Notes: generated by a model not told the origin, from the letters alone. A stretch of DNA of 64,000 bases from Apricaphanius iberus (GCA_028564705.1 JAPXFQ010002701.1:1160001-1224000); one strand, 5' to 3'. Shown: positions 23,030-35,330, counted from the first letter of the stretch. A program made the numbers and translations.

Positions 23030-24671
23030 CACAGTCAGGTCCATAAATATTGGGACATAGACACAATGCTTACATTTTTAGCTCTATACACCACCATAAT
23101 GGATATCAAATGAAACTAACAAGATGTGCTTTAACTGCAGACTGTCAGCTTTTATTTGAGGGTATTTACATCCAAATCAGGTGAACGGTGTAGGGATTAC
23201 AACAGTTTGCATATGTGACTCCGACTTGTTAAGGGACCAAAAGTAATCGGACAATTGGCTTCTCAGCTGTTCCATGGCCAGGTGTATTTTATTCCCTCAT
23301 TATCCCAATTACAATGAGCAGATAAAAGGCCCAGAGTTTATTTCAAGTGTGCTATTTGCATTTGGAATCTGTTGCTGTCAACTGTCAAGATGAGATCCAA
23401 AGAGCTGTCACTATCTGTGAAGCAAGCCATCATTAGGCTGAAAAAACAAAAGAAACCTATCAGAGAGATAGCAAAAACATTAGGCATGGCCAAAACACCA
23501 GTTTGGAACATTCTCAAAAAGAAGGAACGCACCGATGAGCTCAGCAACACCAAAAGACCCGGAAGACCACAGAAAACAACTGTGGTGGATGACCGAAGAA
23601 TCCTTTCCCTAGTGAAGAAAACACCCTTCACAACAGTTGGCCAGATCAAGAACACTCGCCAGGAGGTAGGTGTATCTGTGTCACAGTCAACAATCAAGAG
23701 AAGACTCCACCGGTGTAAATGCAGAGGGTTCACCACAAGATGTGAGCCCCAAAAACAGGAAGGCCAGATTAGACTTTGCCAAACAACATCTAAAAAAGCC
23801 TTCACAGTTCTGGAACAACATCCTATGGACAGATGAGACCAAGATCAACTTGTACCAGAGTGACGGGAAGAGAAGAGTATGGAGAAGGAAAGGAACTGCT
23901 CATGATCCTAAGCATACCACCTCATCAGCGAAGCATGGTGCTGGGAGTGTCATGGCGTGGGCATGTATGGCTGCCAGTGGAACTGGTTCTCTTGTATTAA
24001 TTGATGATGTGACTGCTGACAAAAGCAGCACGATGAATTCTGAAGTGTTTCGGGCAATATTATCTGCTCATATTCAGCCAAATGCCTCAGAACTCATTGG
24101 ACGGTGCTTCACAGTGCAGATGGACAATGACCCAAAGCATACTGCAAAAGCAACCAAAGAGTTTTTGAAGGGAAAGAAGTGGACTGTTTTGCAATGGCCA
24201 AGTCAATCACCTGACCTGAATCCGATTGAGCATGCATTTCACTTGCTGAAGACAAAACTGAAGGGAAAATGCCCAAGGAACAAGCAGGAACTGATTACTG
24301 TTGCAGTAGAGGCCTGGCAGAGCATCACCAGGGATGAAACCCAACGTCTGGTGATGTCTATGTGTTCCAGACTTCAGGCTGTAATTGACTGCAAAGGATT
24401 TTCAACCAAGTATTGAAATATATAAATTTGATTTATGGTTCTTATTCTGTCCCATTACTTTTAGTCCCTTAACAAGTGGGAGGCACATATGCAAACTGTT
24501 GTAATTCGTACACCGTTCACCTGATTTGGATGTAAATACCCTCAAATAAAAGCTGACAGTCTGCAGTTAAAGCACATCTTGTTCATTTCATTTGATATCC
24601 ATTGTGGTGGTGTATAGTGCCAAAAATGTTATCATTGTGTCTATGTCCCAATATGTATGGACCTGACTGTA
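23028..24671 (+). mobile_element. Near-intact Tc1-like DNA transposon
   Basis: The element lies between TA dinucleotides (23028-23029 and 24670-24671). The left TIR (from about 23030, CAGTCAGGTCCATAAATATT...) and the right TIR (about 24447-24669, ...ATATGTATGGACCTGACTG) are inverted copies over about 222 bases with few differences. Between them is a transposase reading frame on the plus strand. The total of about 1.64 kb is the usual Tc1 size. The left end has two extra bases (CA) between TA and CAGTCAGG relative to the right end. TIR similarity and near-complete coding suggest a comparatively recent insertion. Confidence 0.92.
23390..24416 (+). pseudogene. Tc1-like transposase, one frameshift
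   Basis: Transposase that would bind the TIRs and catalyse cut-and-paste movement at TA sites. The ATG at 23390 opens MRSKELSLSVK, and the first frame carries the paired-like DNA-binding region with a GRPR-like motif (RPGRPQKTT). Around the A-run at 23746-23756 the frame shifts; the second frame (read from 23670) continues to the stop at 24416. That part holds the catalytic triad: WTDETK, then DNDPKHTAK, then SPDLNPIE. Exactly 34 residues lie between the second Asp and the Glu (DD34E). The combined length of about 340 codons matches the family. I see no other break, so the frameshift is the only obvious defect. A TTG at 23372 is in frame upstream, but the ATG is the conserved start. Confidence 0.9.
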
Positions 24672-25599
24672 AGTATGAGCATGTTTGTCATTGGTCCACC
24701 TTTACTAATGTAGGACACCTTCTGCTATTATATTAGCAAAATAAGTTTGATCTAACCAGTAAAATGATGTATGCCTGCATACTTTTCACCTTGTCAGTAA
24801 CTTTGGCTCGGTTCATGCATTAACAAAACACTTTCAATATATTGCTCCTACAGAGAGAAATAAGAAGCAAAATTTATTATGCATTACTCCACAGGACTGT
24901 ATTTCTGTTACTTTCTTGTATTCAAACAAAGTGAGTTAGAATCAGCTGGCCCTGCATTCTGCTGCAGTTCTGCAAGACATTCACAGACAGTGTGAAAATG
25001 AAATGCATTTTGGGGGCAAGAATTGTGATCAAGGCAGGATTGGAGAATAGAAAACACTGGAGGAGCGTAACAGTCCAGCCGCACTGGAGAGAGTAAAACA
25101 TGCATGTGTAGGCAGGTGCTGTTTCATAAACAGGACTCCTAATTCCAAAAATAAAATGAGTCCATTGGAAGCAATAAAAATGTACACCTGTTTTACTCTA
25201 CCATAAGCTATCCAGGATGGGTTATCATCTGTCAGCTCTTTTTTTCCTGTCGCACCTCTGGGAATTGGCAGCCTGGAAAAAACACAAATCTTATTCCGGA
25301 AATATTATGAGTGTCATTTCCATTACATGTAGACTTTTTTTTTTACACTATTTTCCATTTTTTCTCTCTCTCCCTTCTTTTTTTCCTCTTTCCGTTGACA
25401 TTTCTCTCAGGTTCTATTTGACTTTGCCTCACTTTGCCTTTCCTCTGTTGCCGTGCCAGTGTCTGTTCTTTTTTTCTTCTAAATTTATCTCATTTCCCCC
25501 CACCTCCCCTTTTTGCATGCCTAAGCGTGGACATCACTTCTTGCATCACTCCTGTAACTCCCCGTGGCCTGACTAAGAAAAGGTTCTAATTGTGCTACC
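24672..25599. other. Non-coding sequence with pyrimidine-rich stretch
   Basis: 25330-25510 is rich in T and C on the plus strand (for example CTCTCTCTCCCTTCTTTTTTTCC), which opens a long but unconvincing ORF at 25217-25576. I see no gene. Confidence 0.4.
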
Positions 25600-26260
25600 T
25601 TCTCCTCGGTGAAGCTCGATGGAACCATAAAGCAGCCCTGAGGTCTAGTTGGCAGCCAGATGGTTGCAGCCATGCTTTCATTTTGCTAATGGGTAGGGGG
25701 GATAGAGCAGTTAATGAAAATCAGACCCTTGAAATGAAATGACCAATGTCCCAAGGTAATGAGGCACACATCGGCAGCAAGCTTTTACAAGCATTAAGGT
25801 AATCTTAGATGGCAGGATTATGTAAAAAACATCTTATGATGGCTGTTCATTAGATTGCTCAGGACGCAGTGATTATTATACAGCATGCTCAGCTAACAAA
25901 CACACTCCCATTGACTCAGGGCACTGTCTGCAATGTTTAGATTGACTGGCTTTGCTAATAAGTGCTTCACCCAAGCAAGGCTGTGTGCCAAATGCTATCA
26001 ATGAGCGTCTGCCCACGCAGCATTACAGCCTCCAAATTACAGCTCATGTCACAGGCGGCAACAATATCACAGTAACATTACACACAATAGCATGCAGGGC
26101 TAATCATCGTGCATTACATTCACAGATCTGAACCGTTACCCCTTTCAGCCAACAATCGCAATTACAGTCAAATCTGTTCAGCGTCCGCCATCATTTAGTG
26201 CTATTTCTCCTGCATCAGTCTGCTTGGTCAGCTACTGAGATTGGGAGAAATTTGGTCTGA
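25600..26260. promoter_or_regulatory. Candidate conserved non-coding / enhancer-like block
   Basis: About 650 bases of balanced, high-complexity sequence without repeats, poly-A/T runs or ORFs, set in AT-rich simple DNA. It contains many homeodomain-type TAAT/ATTA cores (GCTAATGGG, AGTTAATGAAAATC, GGCTAATCATCG, GCAATTACAG). This composition is typical of developmental enhancers near fish genes, but conservation cannot be shown from one sequence. Low-confidence inference. Confidence 0.25.
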
Positions 26261-28039
26261 AAGTGAAGGAAAAATTATCAGACTTTTCAGAAGGGGAAGT
26301 AATACCTGATAAGGCTAAGTAAGCAGCAGCACATACACACAGATATAATTCCTAACCCAGTTGCTTATTATTTCAGTGACTGTTTTCTTCTTCATTGTTT
26401 ATTCAGTAGATTATGACAAAGCCTTATTTTTGAGAAAAATATACATTATAACCACACAAATAATAGCCAAATAAGTCTGATCTCATAGAAAGTGAAATGT
26501 TTTTGTTGTATTTCATCTTAATGATTGTAGAAAAAAATAAAAAAATAATTCCTCAAAGTCTGTTTTGTATCTTTTTAATGGCTGCTAGAGAATAAAAAAA
26601 GATATTTTCTGTCTATTTCTTTATTCAGAGGAAAACAGCTTGATTGGCAAATTTTCTGTTTTTTTTCTTCAGATGTTTTGAAGCGTAGAAAAAATATATT
26701 AACAATGTATGATTTTTCTTCCACAATTTCAATCAGTCAAATCTAATCACAAACTGCAAAGTTTTAAAGTTTGAATCAGTGTTAGTTTTGCTTTCCAGTA
26801 TTAGTGCTAGGTCCATAATAATGAGGACATTCCCAGTACATAAGAATGCAGAACATGCAAGATTTTTTTTACGAGACAAAGCTGAAAAAAAACATAGACA
26901 TTTTTTGTTTTCCTTAAGCTTTACTAATTCATTTAATAAAAGTCCATATTAAACTAAAGTCAATTTTACTTGTAGGACATATTCAATCATGAAACTATTG
27001 TTTGCTGAAAATGTTGTCCTTTTTTGCTATTGCTACTGGTTTAAGTTTTGCCAAGAAAAAAGTAATTTGAATACCTTTATCTTCATTTTGATTTGAAATA
27101 AGATCCATCAGGGTTACACCTTGTACAGGTAACCAGCTCATCACAGGGCCTGCACAGAGACACACGACAGACATTCACAGTGGATAACGCGAGAACCAGT
27201 GTTAATTCTGACGGCAAATTAATTTGAGTTTCAGACACATTTTAGTCATCTGTAGATACTTTAGTTTTAGTCTACTTTTAGTCAACTAAATATCCTCTGA
27301 CATTATTTAACACAGTTACAAAATAATAAAGGGATGACTATTTGGGTCATTTTACAACTTAAAGAAAATAATATCCTCCATAACACCTCAGCAGTGCTAC
27401 AGGCTGATAGCATCCATGCCACACCGCAGTGAGGCAGTAACTGATGCAAAAGGGACCCAAACCAAATACTTAGTATATATGCATGATGAGCTTTTGCACT
27501 ATTGTAATTTTTTTAATTTAACCTATACAGTAATCCTGAAGAATGCTGGCACGCCTGGTAATCTTTTCAACAAATGTAAAAACCAGTGAGCACCAAGATG
27601 CCACTGTTAGTTGCCGTTTTCTGCTAGGGAGGCTTATTCGTGTTATTTTAATTAACTTCTTGGTTATTGATGTGACAAACACTATGGATAGGATTAGGCG
27701 CATTCCTGTTTTCTTATAGGTGCTTGCTTATACATGAAGGTCAGTGCACAGCTTTCTTCTACTTCACGTGGATTTGATTTGCTCATGTTCTTTTGTCCTT
27801 ACAATTTTTTTTTAAATAGACTGATAATAAATTAGCTTTTGTGTTGTATCATGCTGTATTTCAACTATGGAAACAAGACATTGCAACTACAATTGAAAGT
27901 TCCTAAACACTCAACTACAACAATCAACTTAAAGAAAGACTTGATTTATTTTGTAGAAATTGCCATGGGTACAGAAAATAACAGCACTGGTGATTTTGTT
28001 CTCATCAAATAAATGTACTCACATATAAAGAGAACTGTG
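26261..28039. other. AT-rich non-coding sequence
   Basis: I see no gene. A short piece at about 27113-27182 (GGTTACACCTTGTACAGGTAACCAGCTCATCACAGGGCC ...) resembles a fragment of a fish SINE/LINE 3' body in minus orientation. Confidence 0.4.
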
Positions 28040-28240
28040 TTACAGATGATAGTACTGTTGCTTTGAAGCAAGAAGGGCCTACGCTCAAATGCGCGCCAGA
28101 AGTTTGCATGGCCTCCCTGTACCTTTGTGGATTCTCCCTGGGTACCAGCTTGAACCTGCAAAATATGTCATTTAGGGTAATTGGTAACAATGAAGTGTGT
28201 TACCCTGGTAACTAGTGACCTGTCAAGAATGTAACCTGAA
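28040..28240 (+). repeat. Decayed copy of the tRNA-headed SINE
   Basis: The order of motifs follows the SINE at 38607: TACTGTTGCTTTGAAGCAAGAAGG, then GTTTGCATGGCCTCCCTGT, GGATTCTCCCTGGGTACCAG, ACCTGTCAAG. Divergence is heavy, and head and tail are lost. Confidence 0.5.
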
Positions 28241-29986
28241 TGGAAGATAAGTGTTTACATCAATATGAGAAAAAATGTCTTTGTATGAAATTTATTTTAC
28301 ATGTGTTTATCAAAAAGGGTGGACAATTTCAAACTTTTGATAACTCGATGTGAAATGATGGGTAATGATCACTTTACCGAAAGATGAAAGAATCTAATTT
28401 CCTTCCCTGACTTCTGAGATGTTGCATATTTCCGATGATATCTATCAATTTGCATGTGAAAAAGAATGCCTATTTGCATCTCATAAAGGCTGAATAAATA
28501 TACATCAGGACCTCAAAATAATTTTTTTCATAATAAAAACACAGATGATTAAAAATTACTTATTGAAAATAAAGCTTTCAAAATTCAATACAATCAAAAC
28601 TGCATTTAAATCAATAGGCTGAATGCAGTACTGAGAAATGTTTTTAAAAAATTTAACAGTGTTTTCATTATAAAAACTTGCAATAATTGGAAAAAATACA
28701 AGAGAAAGAAATACAACCCTTTAAAAGAAATCTGGGTTATGTATTCCATATATCTAATGTAAAATCTTTGGTTTGTTTTTCCTGCAGTGATCGGAAGCTG
28801 AATATATTAGCAGTTCAACAGGAATCTTCCGCGTCTTCTGAGAATTTAGTGTTTGTGTTTTGTTTTAATTTTTTGGTGGAGTTTACTTAGTTGTTTTGTT
28901 TTTCTATTTTACTTTAATCAACTAATTTCCGGTTATTTCTCTGCGATGATACAATTTCCCCGAAAAAAAAATATGTTTCTTCGTCATCAGGTCATGGCAG
29001 CGGCACCAAAATAGTTCAGAGTAGTTTGTAGCATTGTGCTGTCTTCCTTCATCTCCCCTCCCCCTTGTTGTGCACCTCCTGCTCACAGAGCCCAGTTAAT
29101 TGCACATTCCTCATTACCATGTATTGGAAAAGAGATCCCTCTGAGCCTTTCCGCTTTGCAGCAGATAGTTTTTTTCCCAGGCTTTCTGTACACACCCTTT
29201 TTCAGCAGCTGGTATGGGGAAACGGTTAAAACAAGCTCGACCCAACTCCTGACCTCAAATAATGAATTGCTCCGAATTGCTCAAAGAAAAAAAAAGCATA
29301 AGTAGACAAAAACTTCCTCCTAAAGTCAAATCTATCTCAGCTAAGAAAAAGTGCTAATTCTCTATAAATAAACTGTGTAGAAGCAAAATCAATGATTCTC
29401 CTGCTCAGTCTGAGTCTCAACATTGGGAATAGCAGGAATGTGGCCTCAAAGACGGAGCTGCATCTGTTAACCCTCCTGATTATTGCTTCCATCAGACGAC
29501 CGGCCTGAAGCGGCGTCTGCCCAGTCATGCGGGGCTGTGCCAATAGATTCAGCCGACTATGGTAATGAGTCTGAAAGGATTCCCAAGCACAGTGCTGTCA
29601 CTTTGAGGACTCCAGAATTAACACTGCGCTAGAAATTCCTCACACCTGCTGCAATAACACTCAAGATAGAGGGAGGAAGTGTCTCTGGTAACATGGTTAC
29701 AAGAAAATTAATGTAACCCCTCTTGTCAAATGTAATTAGAAGCATACTGGTGCCGATATGGTGCAGTGAATGTTTTGAAAGGGTGAAGCTAGAAATTATT
29801 GCTGCAGGGAGAAACTGTTTTTTTGCCCTGATAACGGCGGTCTATTCGCTCTCATAGAGGCGTATGTCAGGATGGGAATTTTTGTGCATAGGTGTGATAC
29901 TGTAAGGTATACTGTTTTTTTTTATGAAACCAAAGCATTAACCGATAAAGCAACACACAAAGAAGCGCACTGAACTTTTATCTATG
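28241..29986. other. Non-coding sequence
   Basis: I see no gene. About 29030-29870 is less AT-rich and of high complexity and might include conserved regulatory DNA. Confidence 0.35.
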
Positions 29987-31460
29987 CTGTACCTTGCACA
30001 CGTATTCACATTGTGTCCTGAGTTTTATGTTATGGAGTAGCAGAATATTTTTTTTTTTACATTGAAATATAAAACCCCTGGCCTGCATTTTAGCCCCCTT
30101 TAATTAAATAGCCTTAAATAAAACCCAGTGCAAACAGTTGCTTTGAGAACTTACCCACTGTTTAAATACGGGCATGAAACAGTCATTTAATGTCAGTACA
30201 AATACAGCTGATCAATCTAGGTTTGCTACTGAACATTAGTTATCTTCATCAATATGATAAAAAAGGAACAGAGCAGACAGAAAAGTGTAAGATGTCCCAT
30301 ATTTGGCTGTCTTACAAGCTATGTTGGAAACACTTCAAACATGCTGTGATCAGACGAGACAAAAAAAATAGACATTTTGGCTGTGAAACATGATAGTGAA
30401 AGCATTACGTTGAGGAGATTCATCTATGTAGCAGGGACATGTGAGATGACCATGGTTGATTTGAGGATGGGTGGAGCTGAATACAGGACAGTCTTGTGAG
30501 AAAATCTTTAAGAGGCTGCATAATGCATAAGTGGAGACTCATCTACCAGCAGGACCATGAATTGTAAACATACATAGTTACAATACAAATTGGATAGTTT
30601 AAATCAAAGGGATCAAGTTCAAAAGAGGGCTAAATGTCAAATCTTGTCATGGTTATAGACCAGCATCGATTTTTACAAAAATGTTCTTCGCAACTAAGAA
30701 AACTTCTTCTTTCGTAATTAATCATTTCCTTCAATGAAATTCCAACTCTTCCAATGAATGATTTGTGGTAGCAAAGAAAAGTACATCAAGAAAACGTTTA
30801 TTACAGCTCATTTTTCAACACCCTGATGCTTACCTGATCCAAGATAGATTACTTGGTACCTCTTTTTCTACGCAAGGTCTCTGTTGAATGTTAAGACACA
30901 AAGGGCAGTTTAAGGGTCCTGAATGAGATTGTCAGTGTATTAGCAGAGCCTTCTGGGATTTGTAGTATCAGCGAGGCATGTCAGTCTACCATTAGGACAA
31001 CTCTTGGAGACATTTGGAGTTTCCTTGTGGCCCCCCATCTTAGTATACTGTGGCCCAATTTTGCCTGTGGGCCTGACCCCTTTTTAGTGTAGATTAAATC
31101 CCATTTGTGTTCTTAGAATGTCCTAGATCTACTGTAAATCGAATTGATGCTCTGTGGCAAGACTTTTAAAGCATGGTTCGCAGATGGTCTCCAACGAATC
31201 AGACTGAGCATGTGTGATGTCAGACTCCAGATGTCCAAAACTGGTGAAGACACATCCTAAAAAAATTTTTTGACTTTAATCGTAGCAAAAGGTGGGCTGA
31301 AAAAAATATGCAAAAGCCAATTTTCAGATCTGGCTTGTAAAAAGAAAAAAGAAAAAAAGAAAGCATAAATCTATTATATTTTACCCATGAAATCCCATTA
31401 AAGTATATGGAAGTTTATGGCTGTAAAATAACAAAATAGGTCCATAAATACTTTTGAAAT
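29987..31460 (+). pseudogene. Decayed Tc1-like element interrupted by about 0.5 kb
   Basis: The left end near 29987 (CTGTACCTTGCACACGTATTCAC) and the right end near 31380-31460 (AAATCCCATTAAAGTATATG ... AAATACTTTTGAAATG) follow the terminal layout of the family seen at 8690 and 51470. Coding relics on the plus strand are TGCTGTGATCAGACGAGACAAAA (first catalytic Asp region), GTGAAACATGATAGTGAAAG (VKHGGG-like region) and ATGCTCTGTGGCAAGACTTTTAAAG (region after the Glu). The first and third are separated by about 480 bases (about 30610-31090) that do not belong to a Tc1 element. There are many stops; it is not functional. Confidence 0.7.
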
Positions 31461-33401
31461 GCTCTGCTTTAGCAAGAAGTTAGTGTTTCATCCCTCATGC
31501 ACACATAGACATTTTACAGATTTGGTGACATGTTACCCTGCGTCCACGACTCTGTTCACCAATTCTCCCCTTCCCCTTCTCCTCCTCCCTCTCCTTGACC
31601 TTCTCTTTTCATTAGTCAGAGTGCGTCTCATGCCTCTGAGCATGCTGATAGTGCACTGCTCCAAGGCTGCATTTATCATGATGATAAAGCACTCCCAGAC
31701 AACAGCCAAGTATCTCAAGGCTAGTGGCCGCGGTACCTGACAAGTGACAACGAGTCACACAAACAGATCCACCTCTGTCCTTCCCTTCTCCCCCTCCCAC
31801 CCAGACACACACCACCGCTAGATGGTCACAGGTTGTCGCCTAATGTCACACGGGCCCCTAATGAGAAGTTAAGTGCACACGAAAGGCGGGTGGCTGCGCA
31901 TGACAGCGGATGTGCCTCTGCATCGAGACACATACACACACATCCATTGTGCAGCATGTGGGGGTTGACAGATCCTGCAGACCCTGAGTCACTGAAATGC
32001 ACGTCTTGCCGTTTTCACTCCAGCTTTCATCTTTGCCCACTGTTCACCTCACTTTCCTTTCAATTCAATGGCTTTTTTTTCTGCTCTCAGCCAGAAATGT
32101 GCTGTCTGCCTCTAAAAAGCCACAGCCTGCAATCACCGGTCTGCTCTCAGACTGACGACTAAGATGACAGGGAAGTTATGTTGTTCTTTTCAAAACGGTA
32201 TTAGCAACTGCTCTAATGGAGAAAGGAGGGGGTCCTGAATTCCACCCCAATCTTTTTAGCTACTTGTTTTCCTTTTGACTCACAATTAAATTTTATATCT
32301 CACGCCATTGTTCTTCTAAAACACGTCTGGTAACAATTAAGAAAGTGTATTGTTCATGCAAAGACATTTCAGATGAAAGGGCTTGAAAATCAATTTTACT
32401 TTATTAAAGCAGAGTTTGATGTCTCCTGTTCCTCCTTACTAAATCCTAGCTCTTCGCTCTAAGCCTATCTCCGCTTCCTCTCTCACACACATTTATCAAC
32501 GACATGACAGGCTGACTGAACCCTGCCAAGATGTAAAGGACATTTTTCTACTCTAAGCTACAAAGCTTATCAACGGTATTTTGCCATGTGCTGACATGCT
32601 TGTTACATTTGCTGCTTTTATCAACATCATCATGGTTTAGTTTTTTTTTTTTTTCTGTGACACCAAAGACCTTTGACTTCACTCCCACGCTGCAATAGTT
32701 ATACAACACATTTATTTAAATAATTTCATGGGGAAAGTCACTACTTTTTAATTTGCAGCAGAGGAGAATTTTTCAGTTATATTTCAATCTAAACAACCAG
32801 ACTACAGTAGCTGTTAATTTATTTTGCTACATTTTTTTTATATATAGTTGTGGCATTTCTGATTCCAAATTAATTTTGTTTGCAGACGTGAAAACGCAAC
32901 TTACCTTACAGAAACATTTTGAGATGCTATTACCTTACAGGTACGTATATGGTAATTGTAGCGAATGGCACCAGGCAGAAATTGGCCCCTTGACAGAAAG
33001 GTAAGGGTTCTGAGAAGCTTCGGCTTTTCCATATATCTTTTTGAAGAAGCACACAGTGAAGAAGGGTGTGATGGAGGCTACACAGAGGTAATCAAGGACC
33101 TTGAAGTGTTTCTGAAATAACACATGTCAGGGAGGATGGATGGTCACTCTATTACCTTTTTTTTCATCTTCTCCAGGGGCTGTCAGTTTAACAAATCATT
33201 TTAAAACATGCTGCGGTGTGACACTTGGAGACATATTTTGCTACTTACAGGTTACATGTAAGCCTAAATGTATTTTTTAAAACAGCCAAAAAATCTACCT
33301 TGATGGTCTCCACACATTTGCATAACCAAGTCCCAAATGAAAATGTGCTATAACGGAGTTGCAATGCATGTTGGGAAGTGTGAGATTATAAACACATTCA
33401 T
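31461..33401. other. Non-coding sequence, partly high complexity
   Basis: 31480-32620 is well mixed in composition and free of recognised repeats. It could be conserved regulatory DNA, without proof. I see no gene. Confidence 0.35.
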
Positions 33402-33620
33402 TACCTCCGCTAAGGAGGTTAAGTCTTTTCCATTTTTTGTTTGTTTGTCCGGCTGCTAGAAACATCAAAAAGTTGTAGATTTTGATGAAATGTTCAGCAA
33501 ATGTTCACAGTGGGAGCAGAAACAGTTGATTAGATTTTGAGAGAGATACAGATCAAAATTCGGAGGGAGACTGAGCTGCCTTGGCAGAGGTCTGCGTTCT
33601 ATGAGTGCTTTTCTAGTTCC
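33402..33620. repeat. Dispersed repeat (ACCTCCGCTAAGGAGGTT type)
   Basis: The block starts ATTACCTCCGCTAAGGAGGTT, then TTTGTTTGTTTGTCCGGCTG, and ends CCTTGGCAGAGGTCTGCGTT...GAGTGCTTTTCTAGTT. I recognise this motif order from a repeat common in fish and other animal genomes. No coding capacity. Confidence 0.55.
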
Positions 33621-33937
33621 TGTTGGAATTTATTTTTACAATATTCATTATAATCAGTATTTGGCTAGTGTTCATTTCCTCCTAAAACCCGGAATAAAAA
33701 TTGATTTAGATTCTCCCCCCCCCCCCCACATAAATCAGGTGCTGGGGCAGTAAAAAACACATAACGATTTTTTTGTTTTGTTCTTACCTTTTTTTGTTTT
33801 GATTTTACAACTGGAATTAGTTTATAACATAAAGAGCAAAATTCAATTGCTAGTTATAAAGATGCAAAGTTCATCTGAAATATTTCAGAATATTATATCA
33901 AACATATAGAACATATTTTTAATGATACATTGCTTAT
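33621..33937. other. AT-rich sequence with poly-C tract
   Basis: A run of about 14 C lies near 33715-33728. Otherwise I see nothing. Confidence 0.5.
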
Positions 33938-34628
33938 TGTTACGGCCCTTGGCCTGCTGACTGAGGATATGCAGATCAGACTGTGCGAGTGCATCCTCGG
34001 GATTGGCTGCCGCCTTGCTACTTCTTGATGCTGATCTGGCTGTGGCCTCAACGCTCCATGATTGGTCCCCTACGCTCCAGCCACTCTGTGGTTGGCTGGA
34101 CATTGGCCGCCGCCTTCTAGAGTCAGCTATAAGAACTCTCCTACTCCAATCATTCAGGGCAGCTGTGTTGGCCTGGTGGTATTCTCAGCTTGCCACTCAA
34201 TCAGTTGTCCTGATTGAGGATCTGTCTGTATTACTGGTATTGTGTGTTTGAGATTGCTTTTGCTTATGACTTTCAACTGCAGAGTGCTTTTAAGTTGTTG
34301 GCTGAATAATCTCTTGTAAAACTTTATCTGGTTTGATTCTTTTGGTTAAACTTACATCTGTCACAGGACAGTATTATTGGTTTATTCTTTTGTGTGTTTT
34401 ACTTTAGTTTTCTTAACTGAAATTGGTTTATTTGGAGGGCTTATATCAACCCTCACTTTTGTTTTTTTAACTAGAAGGATTGTTTTACCCTACCTTTTGC
34501 TTTTGTTAACCATTTGGTACTTTTGTTTTGGAACTTCAATAAACCTTTTGGGTTTTTTTTCTCATATCAGTTTCAGTTTTGTTAATGTTGCCACCTCTTG
34601 TTCCCCTGGACTAACTGGGATCGTAACA
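33938..34628 (+). mobile_element. Solo LTR with 5-bp target-site duplication
   Basis: The element begins TGTTACGG and ends TCGTAACA, so it has TG...CA ends inside a 7-bp inverted repeat (TGTTACG/CGTAACA). It is flanked by CTTAT on both sides (33933-33937 and 34629-34633), a 5-bp duplication as produced by LTR-retrotransposon integrases of the Gypsy, Copia or BEL type. The 691-bp body contains a TATA-like CTATAAGAAC near 34126 and an AATAAA poly(A) signal near 34539, in the order expected of an LTR. No internal region, gag or pol is present on either side, so it is a solo LTR left by recombination. ORFs inside it are incidental. Confidence 0.82.
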
Positions 34629-34849
34629 CTTATTGAAAATAAATATACTCTTAGATGTTTTACCTTTATTTTAGTTGCTTTTAAAAATAAATAATGATCA
34701 ACATAATTAGGTTTTTTAACTGGACAGAAATACAACTAGAACTAAACTGAAATACAAAAAACCTTTAATGTCAAGTGAAAATGTCTATAAGCTAATTACC
34801 ATTAAAATAAAACATTTAACATAAAACAAGTGTTAAAGTCTTAAATATT

Positions 34850-35330
34850 CACACACACACACCCCTCTCTCTTATCAAATATTTTGTACATGGACTTTTG
34901 GCGGCTAACACAGCATAAAGTCTGTCTGAATGTTGCAAACTTCTTCCATTTTCTCATGCAAAACTGTTCCAGCTCTGTCAGATTGTGTTGGTCTTGGCTG
35001 TAAACAGCCTCTTGCAAATTCTGGCACGTCCCTTGTTTCCTTCGAACCATTTTCTGTGAAGCTTAGCTGAATGCTTCCACATCATTGTCTTGCTGTAAAA
35101 TAAATGCATGCATTAATTTAATCTTCTACATTTACAAGCCTTTCAAGGCCTGCTGCCAAAAAGTCTCACAACTGCATGATGCTGCCACCACCATGCTTCA
35201 CATTGAGTATGGTGTGCTTCTGGTGATGTGCAGTGTTTGGTGTCCATTAAACAGGGCATCTTGTCTGATGGCCACAATGATCCATTTTAGTCTGATTAAA
35301 CAGTGAAAGGACACGTGTGATTTTCCACAT
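34850..35330 (-). pseudogene. Decayed Tc1-like transposase relic
   Basis: The plus strand carries antisense Tc1 motifs. ATGCTGCCACCACCATGCTTCACATTGAG is antisense of the VKHGGGS segment, TTTGGTGTCCATTAAACAGG of the VWR region, and CATTTTAGTCTGATTAAAC of the SDETK segment. 34870-35070 (CAAATTCTGGCACGTCCC and so on) is probably the degraded C-terminal half. No open frame of transposase length. Confidence 0.6.

Noticed and set aside
25217..25576. 119-codon ORF rich in Phe, Leu, Pro and Ser
   Set aside because: It is caused by a pyrimidine-rich tract on the plus strand; no domain or conserved motif.
34003..34694. Two overlapping hydrophobic ORFs that could suggest a membrane protein
   Set aside because: They lie largely within the solo LTR; the hydrophobicity comes from T-rich DNA.
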